Assembly: GCA_031292735.1 (NCBI GenBank)
Contig: JARLGP010000256.1
Location: forward strand, 1 to 14,585
Source: Holophaga sp.
GTDB lineage: Bacteria > Acidobacteriota > Holophagae > Holophagales > Holophagaceae
Direction of reading: 5' to 3'
DNA length: 14,585 nucleotides
Shown here: one piece after another, positions 6,576 through 14,585 of the stretch
How positions within the stretch are numbered: the first letter of the stretch is position 1
Layout of the letters: every line of letters starts with the position of its first letter
Notes under the pieces: model-generated
The model's database searches: none
What the model was told of the DNA's origin: nothing
Seen by the model: the letters and a program-made list of their open reading frames with translations, nothing else
Made by a program: the position numbers and the translations under genes

Positions 6576-6598
6576 CCTTCAAGCCTAAGGCCTGAAGG
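6576..6598 (-). promoter_or_regulatory. 10-bp inverted repeat abutting the XRE-PAS start codon
   Basis: The plus-strand arms CCTTCAAGCC and GGCCTGAAGG flank a 3-base centre, with one mismatched pair. In minus-strand RNA that pair is G-U, so a continuous 10-bp hairpin forms. Its 3' arm ends in GAAGG immediately before the ATG. This arm is also the only Shine-Dalgarno-like sequence. The site could be a DNA operator for self-repression or an RNA hairpin that hides the ribosome site. Confidence 0.5.
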
Positions 6599-6659
6599 CT
6601 GTTTCCACACCATCATTTATTGGCTGATTGTCCCTCTAAATAAAGGTTTCAATCGTCTT

Positions 6660-7358
6660 TCAGGAGACCGTCCGCCGCCCCTGGTCCATGGCCGCCACCA
6701 GGGTGGCGATGGCCTGGAGCGGGTCCGGGGCGTTGAACACGGCGTTCCCGGCCACCAGCACGTCCGCGCCGGCCGCCACCAGGGCGGCGGCGTTGCCGGG
6801 GCCGACACCGCCGTCCACCTGGATCAGGAACGGGGTTCCGGCCGCGCTGCGCATGGCGTCCAGCCGGCGGACCTTGTCCAGCACCCGGGGGATGAAGGAC
6901 TGTCCGCCGAAACCCGGGTTGACGCTCATCAGCAGGGCGTAGTCGAAGCTGCCCACCAGGTCGGTGAGGGTTTCCACCGGGGTGCCGGGGTTCAGGACGA
7001 TGCCGGCCTTGGCGCCGGCCTGGCGGATGGCGGCCAGGGTCCGGTGGCTGTGGGGATCGGCCTCCTGGTGGATGGAGACCCAGTCGGCGCCGGCCTTGAC
7101 GAATTCCAGGGCGTAGCGGGCCGGGTCGGCGATCATCAGGTGGCAGTCCAGGATCTGGGTGGTCTCCCGGCGCAGGGCGGCCACCACCGGCATGCCGATT
7201 GTGATGTTTGGCACAAAGCGGCCGTCCATGACATCCACGTGCACCAGGCAGCGGTCGGCGCGCAGCAGCATGGCCAGGGCGTCGGCCAGCCGGGTGAAAT
7301 CGGCGGACAGGATGGAGGGGGCGAGGAGGGGTTCCTGCGGGCGGAGGCTCATGACCAT
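6660..7358 (-). CDS. rpe: Ribulose-phosphate 3-epimerase
   Basis: The enzyme interconverts D-ribulose 5-phosphate and D-xylulose 5-phosphate in the pentose phosphate or Calvin pathways. It has about 232 residues, normal for this TIM-barrel family. Visible motifs are LAPSILSADF at the N-terminus, VHVDVMDGRFVPNITIG (metal-binding H and D), CHLMI, NPGTPVE, MSVNPGFGGQSF and the phosphate-binding VDGGVGPGNA. Two in-frame ATGs (7356-7358 and 7350-7352) share an upstream GGAAAGC, and neither spacing is ideal, so the start is uncertain by two residues. The open frame extends further upstream to 7454, but those residues are proline-rich and unlike the family. It is divergent from the mutase gene and lies 84 bases upstream of the XRE-PAS gene on the same strand. 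Confidence 0.96.
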   Translation of the reverse strand: MVMSLRPQEPLLAPSILSADFTRLADALAMLLRADRCLVHVDVMDGRFVPNITIGMPVVAALRRETTQILDCHLMIADPARYALEFVKAGADWVSIHQEADPHSHRTLAAIRQAGAKAGIVLNPGTPVETLTDLVGSFDYALLMSVNPGFGGQSFIPRVLDKVRRLDAMRSAAGTPFLIQVDGGVGPGNAAALVAAGADVLVAGNAVFNAPDPLQAIATLVAAMDQGRRTVS

Positions 7359-7545
7359 TGCTTTCCATGGAAACAGGGGGGGGACGGGGCAGGGCGCCGG
7401 AAGGATCGCCGTGGGGTGCGGCGGAACCTGCGCGGGACACCAGTCTAACTTCAAGCCCGGGCGGTTCCGGATGCAATTCGGTCACGACCGGGGATGAAGG
7501 GAATAGATGCTGCTGATACTCTGAACGGTAAACATGGGAGGCCAG
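7359..7545. other. Divergent intergenic region rpe / methylmalonyl-CoA mutase
   Basis: These 187 bases must hold the outward promoters of both neighbours. A possible -10 for the mutase, GATACT at 7515-7520, has no good -35 partner at the usual distance. The left part is a very G-rich run. No palindrome, riboswitch or terminator could be recognised. Confidence 0.3.
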
Positions 7546-9201
<1,656 letters not shown>

Positions 9202-9240
9202 TAAGCTGACTGCCGGGCATGCACAGCCTGACGAGTTCCC

Positions 9241-10344
9241 GTGGCACCTGACGTCCGTCGTCCCATTGATCGCCTGCTCCTGTTTTTCGCCCTCACCCTC
9301 ATGGCGGTGGGCATGGTGTGGGTGTTCTCCGCCTCGGCCTTCAAGTCCCAGCGCACCGCCACCACCTTCCTGGTGAACCAGCTGGCTGGCGGCGGGATCG
9401 GGGTGGCGATCATGCTCGCCCTCAGCCAGACCGACCTCAACACCCTGCGGGACAACCCCAGGGTGTTGCAGGTGCTGTACCTGGTTTCCCTGCTGCTGCT
9501 GGGGGCGGTGTTCCTGTTCCCGTCGGTGAACCACGCCCACCGCTGGATCCGGTTGTCCCGGGCCAGCATCCAGCCTTCGGAGCTGTTCAAGCCGTTGTCG
9601 GTGCTGATCACCGCCTGGTGGATGGTCAAGCACCGGTCGGCCTGGGTCAAGCGCCAGGATTCCATCCCCAAGCTCCTGGCCCTGTTCGCCATCCTGATCA
9701 TCCCGTTGGGGCTGATCCTGCGCGAGCCGGACTTCGGCACCTCCTTCCTGATCCTGTTCGTGGCCCTGCTGGTGACCTTCCTGGGCGGGGCCCCGCGCTG
9801 GATCTTCGCGGTGGCCACCCCGATCCTGGGGGTGGTGGGCTTCGCCTTCGTATGGATGGAGCCGTACCGGCGGGCCCGGGTGCTGAGCTTCCTGAACCCG
9901 GCGGCCGATCCCCTGGGCAAGGGCCATCAGGCCCTGCAGAGCCTGATCGCCGTGGGCAACGGAGGCATCTTCGGGGTGGGCCTCGGCGCCTCCATGCAGA
10001 AGCTCAACTACCTGCCCGAGGCCCACACCGACTTCATCTACGCGGTGATCGCCGAGGAGGCCGGGCTGGTCGGCTCGATGCTCGTGCTGGCGCTGTTCGT
10101 GGGCATCCTGTGGCGCGGCTACCGGGTGGCCCGGCGGGTGCGGGACAGCTTCCTGAAGCTGTGCGCCATGGGCTTCACCCTGCTGCTGGTGGTGCAGGCG
10201 CTGATGAACCTCAGCGTGGTGCTGAGCCTGGCGCCCAACAAGGGCATCCCGCTGCCGTTCATCAGCTACGGCAGTTCCAGCCTCATCGCCAGTCTGGCGT
10301 CGCTGGGGCTTCTGCTGGCCATTTCCAAGGAAGCCAGCGAATAA
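9241..10344 (+). CDS. ftsW: SEDS-family cell-wall polymerase, FtsW/RodA type
   Basis: This is an integral membrane glycosyltransferase of the FtsW/RodA/SpoVE family, which polymerises lipid II into peptidoglycan with a partner class B penicillin-binding protein. It has 367 residues and about ten hydrophobic helices. Family marks are DRLLLFFALTLMAVGMVWVFSAS, HRWIRLSRASIQPSELFKP near 100-118, REPDFGTS near 161-168, PEAHTDFIYAVIAEE near 259-273 with the catalytic-type Asp D264, and the C-terminal PNKGIPLPFISYGSSSL. The overall wording leans to FtsW, but no mur or ftsZ genes are near, so RodA cannot be excluded. The start is GTG at 9241. An in-frame TGA at 9229-9231 rules out anything further upstream, and the ribosome site is poor. 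It follows the mutase gene by 39 bases, so readthrough is possible. Confidence 0.9.
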   Translation: MAPDVRRPIDRLLLFFALTLMAVGMVWVFSASAFKSQRTATTFLVNQLAGGGIGVAIMLALSQTDLNTLRDNPRVLQVLYLVSLLLLGAVFLFPSVNHAHRWIRLSRASIQPSELFKPLSVLITAWWMVKHRSAWVKRQDSIPKLLALFAILIIPLGLILREPDFGTSFLILFVALLVTFLGGAPRWIFAVATPILGVVGFAFVWMEPYRRARVLSFLNPAADPLGKGHQALQSLIAVGNGGIFGVGLGASMQKLNYLPEAHTDFIYAVIAEEAGLVGSMLVLALFVGILWRGYRVARRVRDSFLKLCAMGFTLLLVVQALMNLSVVLSLAPNKGIPLPFISYGSSSLIASLASLGLLLAISKEASE

Positions 10345-10361
10345 CTACTCCCTGCATTTCA

Positions 10362-11909
10362 CTAGATCTTGAACCGGGACACCAGGTTGTTGAGGCTCTC
10401 GGCCAGGGTGCTCAGCTCGTTGACGGTGCGGGTGGTTTCCCGGAGGGTGGCGGCCATCTGCTCGGTGGCGGCGGCATTGCCTTCGGCGATGCTGGACAGG
10501 CTGGACATGGCCGATACCACGGTGCCGGTGTCCTGGCTCTGGGTCTGGCTTTGGCCGCCGATGGTGTTCATCCGCTCGGCGCTGGCCCGGATCGCTTCGG
10601 TGATGCTGTCCAGGGCCTGGCCCGCGGTGTTGACCATGGCGGTGCCGTCGTCGATGCTCCTGCCGGAGGTCTTGATCAGGGCGGTGATCTCCTTGACCGC
10701 CAGGGCGCTGCGCTCGGCCAGCTTGCGCACCTCCTCGGCCACCACGGCGAAGCCCTTGCCCTGCTCGCCGGCCTTGGCGGCCTCGATGGCCGCGTTCAGC
10801 GACAGCAGGTTGGTCTGGTTGGCGATCTCGGTGATGACGTTCAGGATGTTGCCGATCTGCCGGGAATTCTGGCCGATCACCTGCATGCCGCTCACCGCCG
10901 CGCCCACCGCCGAGCCGCCCTTGCCGGCGGCTTCCTTGGCCTGGTCGAACACCTCCAGGGCATCGGCCACGTTGGCGTAGATGACCTTGGAGGAGCCGGC
11001 GATGGTGCCCACGCTGTCGTTGGCCTGCTTGACGCTGGACTTCTGGTTCTCGGCGGTGCGGGCGATGGCGTCGGCGGTGCTGGCCATTTCGGCCATGCCT
11101 GCGGTCATCTGCAGGGAACCGGAGGCGATGTTGCCGGAGATGGAGACCACCTGCTGGACGATGGTCTGGATGTTGCCCACGAACCGGTTGAAGTGCAGGG
11201 AGAGCCGGGCGATCTCGTCGCTGCCGTCCACCTCCAGGCGGGCGGTGAGGTCGCCTTCGCCTTCGGAGATGTCGCGCATGCGGTTCTGGATGCTCTCCAG
11301 GGGCGTCACCAGAGTGTCGCCCAGGAACCGGGAGGCGCCGTAGCCCAGCCCCACCATGACCAGGCCGAGGATCACCATGATGAGGATGTTGCGGTGGTTC
11401 ACCCGGCTGATGGCGGCGTCGTTCAGCACCAGCACCTGGTAGGCGGTGCGGGCCGGATCCTGGGCCTCCTGGCCCAGGGGCGCGGCCACCACCAGGAAGC
11501 CGTCCTGCTTGTACTGGATGCGGCCCTGGCCCAGGGGGGCGGTGAGGGCCGCGGGATCGAGCCGGGCATCGCTGCCGAATTTCCGGGTGAACTTGACGGT
11601 GGCCTTCTTGTTGGGCACGTCCACCGACACCACCGCGGCCAGGCTCACGTCGGGATCCCCCTTGATGAAATCCAGGGCCCGTTCGGTGGCGCCCGTGGTG
11701 GTGCCCAGGTCGTCGGAAAGGTAGGAGGAGGTCACCGCCTCCGCCAGCACTGAGGAGAGGCCCTTGCCCTTGGTCCACAGGGCGCCGGTCTGGGCATCGG
11801 ACAGCTTGATCCCGCTGGTGATGCCGGCGGTCAGGGCCAGCAGGGTGGTGAGCACCAGGATCGAGTAGCTGAGCTTCTTCCGGATGCTCAGGTTTTTCCA
11901 AAAGCCCAT
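10362..11909 (-). CDS. Methyl-accepting chemotaxis protein (515 aa)
   Basis: This is a transmembrane chemoreceptor. TM1 is at about 13-33, followed by an extracytoplasmic sensor of about 140 residues and TM2 at about 174-194. A HAMP domain spans about 195-248 ([22 protein letters not shown]). The coiled-coil signalling domain follows, with the conserved hairpin tip at about 355-405 ([36 protein letters not shown]) that contacts CheA/CheW. The sensor resembles a small single-Cache type, but I could not fit it to a family and the ligand is unknown. The protein ends LVSRFKI with no CheR-tethering pentapeptide. GGGGAG precedes the ATG at 11907-11909, and a CATAAT at 11955-11960 may be its -10. 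No che genes are adjacent. It converges on ftsW with a 17-base gap and no visible terminator. Confidence 0.94.
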   Translation of the reverse strand: MGFWKNLSIRKKLSYSILVLTTLLALTAGITSGIKLSDAQTGALWTKGKGLSSVLAEAVTSSYLSDDLGTTTGATERALDFIKGDPDVSLAAVVSVDVPNKKATVKFTRKFGSDARLDPAALTAPLGQGRIQYKQDGFLVVAAPLGQEAQDPARTAYQVLVLNDAAISRVNHRNILIMVILGLVMVGLGYGASRFLGDTLVTPLESIQNRMRDISEGEGDLTARLEVDGSDEIARLSLHFNRFVGNIQTIVQQVVSISGNIASGSLQMTAGMAEMASTADAIARTAENQKSSVKQANDSVGTIAGSSKVIYANVADALEVFDQAKEAAGKGGSAVGAAVSGMQVIGQNSRQIGNILNVITEIANQTNLLSLNAAIEAAKAGEQGKGFAVVAEEVRKLAERSALAVKEITALIKTSGRSIDDGTAMVNTAGQALDSITEAIRASAERMNTIGGQSQTQSQDTGTVVSAMSSLSSIAEGNAAATEQMAATLRETTRTVNELSTLAESLNNLVSRFKI

Positions 11910-11990
11910 GCAAGCTCCCCAAGGCGCGGGTCCAGGACCTGTGCGATTCCCAGAATTATGGCAGGGGATTTCCGGGTTTGCTTGATGAGA

Positions 11991-12653
11991 TCAACGGTTG
12001 CCGAAAAAGGCGGTGCCGATGCGGACCTGGTCGCTTCCGGCCGCGATGGCCCGCTCCAGATCGCCGCTCATGCCCATGGACAGCCGCAGGGGCTGGCCCA
12101 GCTTCTGCTGCCAGGCGTTGCGGAATGCCGCCATGGCGGGGAACGCCTGGGCGTCCTCCGGCGGCGGGATGGCCATGAAGCCCCGGACCGGCAGGCGGGG
12201 ATCCCCCGCCAGGGCCTGGAACACCGCCTCGGTGTCGGCGGCGCTGCAGCCGCCCAGCTTGGTGGCCTCGCCCCACAGATCCACCTGGATCCATACGCCG
12301 CGCACCAGATCGAGTTCCTGGGCCAGGTGGCGCAGCCGTTCGGCCAGTTCCGGCCGGTCCACGGTCATGATTTCCTGGAAATGGGTGAGGGCGTGCTTGG
12401 CCTTGTTGCGCTGCAGCGGGCCGATCAGGACGAACTGCAGGGCGGGGGCCTCCTGGGCCTTCTGGAGCCCCTCCTGGACGTAGTTCTCGCCGAACCGGCC
12501 GAAGCCGAGCCGCGCGGCTTCCTGGATCAGGGCCACGGACTGCCGCTTGGACACGGGGAGCAGCTCGATCCGCTGGGGATCCCGGTCACTGGCTTCACAG
12601 GCCCTGCGGATGCGGGTGCGCAAGGTCTGGACGCGCTCCGCGAGGTCGGTCAT
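11991..12653 (-). CDS. yggS: YggS/PROSC-family PLP homeostasis protein
   Basis: This is a pyridoxal 5'-phosphate-binding TIM-barrel protein that buffers PLP and influences amino-acid and vitamin B6 balance. No catalytic reaction is established for the family. It has 220 residues, normal length. The PLP lysine is K36 in LLPVSKRQS. Other marks are RFGENYVQE, FVLIGPLQRNKAK (the family's IGxLQxNK), GFMAIPPPE and SMGMSGDLERAIAAGSDQVRIGTAFFG. The ATG at 12651-12653 overlaps the stop of the upstream zinc-ribbon gene as ATGA, indicating translational coupling. An upstream-extended reading exists but adds residues foreign to the family. Relatives often read MSxDxxxAI and IGxxIFG near the end, and both match here. 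Confidence 0.95.
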   Translation of the reverse strand: MTDLAERVQTLRTRIRRACEASDRDPQRIELLPVSKRQSVALIQEAARLGFGRFGENYVQEGLQKAQEAPALQFVLIGPLQRNKAKHALTHFQEIMTVDRPELAERLRHLAQELDLVRGVWIQVDLWGEATKLGGCSAADTEAVFQALAGDPRLPVRGFMAIPPPEDAQAFPAMAAFRNAWQQKLGQPLRLSMGMSGDLERAIAAGSDQVRIGTAFFGNR

Positions 12654-13354
12654 AGCTTGGCTGGATCGTAGAGGATGCGCTGGCAGGATTCGCAGAACAG
12701 GGTTTCGGATTCCCGCAGGCTGGCCACCACCGGGGTGCGCAGCCGGGTCCGGCAACCGCCGCAGGCGCCGTTGTCCACGCCGACCACGGCGCGACCGTTG
12801 CGCATCACCAGGAGGCGCTTGAATTTCACCAGCAGGGGGGGAGCCAGCTGCGCTTCCAGCTCGGCGCAGCGCGTCATCAGCCGGGTCTGGGCCTCCACCT
12901 GGTTGCCGTGCTCGGAAAGGAAGACGGCCCTGAGCTCGTCGAACTGCTTCTGGGCCTCCACCTGGCGCTCCTTCAGTTCCACGTCGAGCCGCTCCAGGTT
13001 GTCGATGCGGACTTCGGCCTCCTTCACCGGGCGGGCCACGGCGCTCTTCTGGCGCTGGCGCTCGTCCAGTTCCCGGATCGCGGCGGTGTACTGGATCTTC
13101 TGGGTCGCGCCTTTCACGGAAGCCTTGGCCACTTCCTCGGCCTTCATCGCCCCGCCCAGTTCGGTGGACAGGCTGGCGAAAAGGCTCCGGCTGGCGGTCA
13201 GCCCGCGGGAGGTTTCCTCAAGCTTCTTGGCCAGCATCTTGAGCTCGGCGTCAAGGGCTGCGAGGTCGGGGGGGAAGGCCGACAAATCCCGCTGGATGGT
13301 GCGCAGATTGTCATGGACGGATTGCAATTCGATCAGGACGGACAGTTCACTCAT
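12650..13354 (-). CDS. Coiled-coil protein with C-terminal C4 zinc ribbon (DUF164/CT398-like)
   Basis: The protein has 234 residues. About 1-172 are almost wholly charged helix with heptad-like spacing, a long antiparallel coiled coil. The last 40 residues form a C4 zinc ribbon with Cys198, Cys201 (CGGC), Cys221 and Cys224 (CESC). This architecture matches the bacterial CT398/zf-RING_7 family. Its role is unsettled: relatives have been linked to nucleic-acid binding and to sigma-54 or secretion-partner binding. The gene is followed by yggS with a 4-base ATGA overlap. AAGGA lies just before the ATG at 13352-13354, with tight spacing. It is divergent from groES, so its promoter must lie in the A+T-rich 13355-13467 stretch. 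No clear minus-strand -35/-10 pair was found. Confidence 0.88.
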   Translation of the reverse strand: MSELSVLIELQSVHDNLRTIQRDLSAFPPDLAALDAELKMLAKKLEETSRGLTASRSLFASLSTELGGAMKAEEVAKASVKGATQKIQYTAAIRELDERQRQKSAVARPVKEAEVRIDNLERLDVELKERQVEAQKQFDELRAVFLSEHGNQVEAQTRLMTRCAELEAQLAPPLLVKFKRLLVMRNGRAVVGVDNGACGGCRTRLRTPVVASLRESETLFCESCQRILYDPAKL

Positions 13355-13449
13355 TTCCTTAGACTACCCCCATTGGCCGGGAGTGGAGGGGGTGAAAACC
13401 AGGAAAAGATGCCACAGTTGAAAGTAATAAAATATTAGCTGCTTACACT

Positions 13450-13464
13450 AAAATTTATTAAATT
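13450..13464 (+). promoter_or_regulatory. A+T tract upstream of the groES -35, UP-element candidate
   Basis: Fifteen consecutive A/T bases end three bases before the -35 box of the groES promoter, in an otherwise very GC-rich genome. Position and composition fit an UP element bound by the RNA polymerase alpha subunits. The tract contains a small palindrome (AATTTA-T-TAAATT), so another role is possible. It could also serve the divergent zinc-ribbon gene. Confidence 0.4.
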
Positions 13465-13467
13465 GCC

Positions 13468-13496
13468 TTGACACGCCGGGGGCTCCGGGCTACCTT
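13468..13496 (+). promoter_or_regulatory. groESL housekeeping-sigma promoter
   Basis: A perfect -35 TTGACA (13468-13473) and a weaker -10 TACCTT (13491-13496) are 17 bases apart. The -10 and the predicted start near 13502 lie within or next to the CIRCE element, the usual layout for HrcA repression. No heat-shock sigma-32-type promoter was seen. Confidence 0.75.
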
Positions 13497-13521
13497 AGCA
13501 CTCGCTGGTAGTAAGTGCTAA
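13495..13521. promoter_or_regulatory. CIRCE element (HrcA operator) of groESL
   Basis: The left arm TTAGCACTC and right arm AAGTGCTAA flank exactly nine bases. The consensus is TTAGCACTC-N9-GAGTGCTAA, so only the first base of the right arm departs. It lies 41 bases before groES. HrcA, stabilised by GroEL, binds such sites and represses the chaperonin genes until heat or misfolding draws GroEL away. hrcA itself is not in the window. Confidence 0.96.
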
Positions 13522-13562
13522 CAGCTCCCCTTCGGGAACATAACTACTCATGGAGGTAATAC

Positions 13563-13850
13563 ATGGCCATCAAGCCCCTGTACGATCGCGTTCTGCTCAA
13601 GCGCAGCGAGCCTGCGGAAACGGTTAAGGGCGGCATCATCATCCCGGACACTGCCAAGGAAAAGCCCATGGAGGCTGAGGTCGTGGCGGTGGGCGAGGGC
13701 AAGTACGCCGAAGACGGCAAGACCCGTGTTCCGCTGTCCGTGAAGGTGGGCAACAAGGTCCTCATCGGCAAGTACACCGGCACCGAAGTCAAGATCGAAG
13801 GCATCGACCACGTCATCGTCCGTGAAGACGAAATTCTCGCCATCGTCTAG
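13563..13850 (+). CDS. groES: Co-chaperonin GroES (Cpn10)
   Basis: This is the heptameric lid of the GroEL folding chamber in the cytoplasm. It is complete at 95 residues. [17 protein letters not shown] opens the chain. The mobile loop that docks on GroEL is at about 17-32 ([17 protein letters not shown]), and the usual [19 protein letters not shown] and final EDEILAIV follow. GGAGGT at 13552-13557 sits five bases before the ATG. It is the first gene of the CIRCE-controlled groESL operon, 39 bases ahead of groEL. Confidence 0.99.
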   Translation: MAIKPLYDRVLLKRSEPAETVKGGIIIPDTAKEKPMEAEVVAVGEGKYAEDGKTRVPLSVKVGNKVLIGKYTGTEVKIEGIDHVIVREDEILAIV

Positions 13851-13862
13851 AACCCATCAGGA

Positions 13863-14585
<723 letters not shown>

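Noticed and set aside
10345..10361. Bidirectional terminator between ftsW and the chemoreceptor
   Set aside because: The 17-base gap shows no inverted repeat or T-run.
9318..11753. 811-codon plus-strand open frame across ftsW and the chemoreceptor
   Set aside because: It is a shadow of ftsW in another frame and antisense to the chemoreceptor. No family motif is visible.
11983..11995. TTGAT-GAG-ATCAA at the yggS stop as a terminator
   Set aside because: It is a short stem that contains the stop codon itself and lacks a following T-run.

Overview
The window is GC-rich bacterial DNA. Fifteen genes or gene remnants can be supported, along with several control sites. The core genes (groES-groEL under a CIRCE operator, rpe, an ftsW-type SEDS gene, a split methylmalonyl-CoA mutase, yggS, a zinc-ribbon coiled-coil gene, a chemotaxis receptor) point to a motile, envelope-building, probably Gram-negative bacterium. 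The overall look resembles Acidobacteriota of the Holophaga/Geothrix type. That placement is an impression from protein wording and composition, and no marker gene here proves it.

Bases 1-2198 are accessory DNA, visibly less GC-rich than the rest. They hold the C-terminal end of an ISAzo13-type transposase, a Bro-N antirepressor-like gene and a Cro/C1-type (XRE) regulator on the minus strand, and a divergent CHC2 zinc-finger primase gene that is frameshifted and cut off. The XRE/CHC2 intergenic space carries three operator-like palindromes. The block ends exactly at the 3' end of the next core gene, so it looks like a decayed phage-, plasmid- or IS-derived insertion.

Bases 2192-6598, all minus strand, form a polyamine cluster. 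In transcription order it holds an XRE-PAS regulator, aguB (N-carbamoylputrescine amidase), aguA (agmatine deiminase) and, after its own promoter region, a MocR/GntR-aminotransferase regulator. AguA converts agmatine to N-carbamoylputrescine and AguB converts that to putrescine. The two flanking regulators plausibly control this route.

Bases 6660-13354 are housekeeping. rpe (minus) is divergent from the methylmalonyl-CoA mutase catalytic subunit, which is followed by an ftsW/rodA-family gene. A methyl-accepting chemotaxis protein converges on that gene. A translationally coupled zinc-ribbon/yggS pair follows, also on the minus strand.

Bases 13355-14585 carry an A+T-rich tract, a sigma-A-like promoter overlapping a CIRCE element, groES, and the first 232 codons of groEL, which runs off the window.

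I found no tRNA, rRNA or CRISPR array, and no gene-free stretch above 300 bases. No clearly new biological system is demonstrable. The best candidates for a second look are the Bro-N/XRE/CHC2 module with its paired palindromes, and the doubly regulated agmatine cluster.
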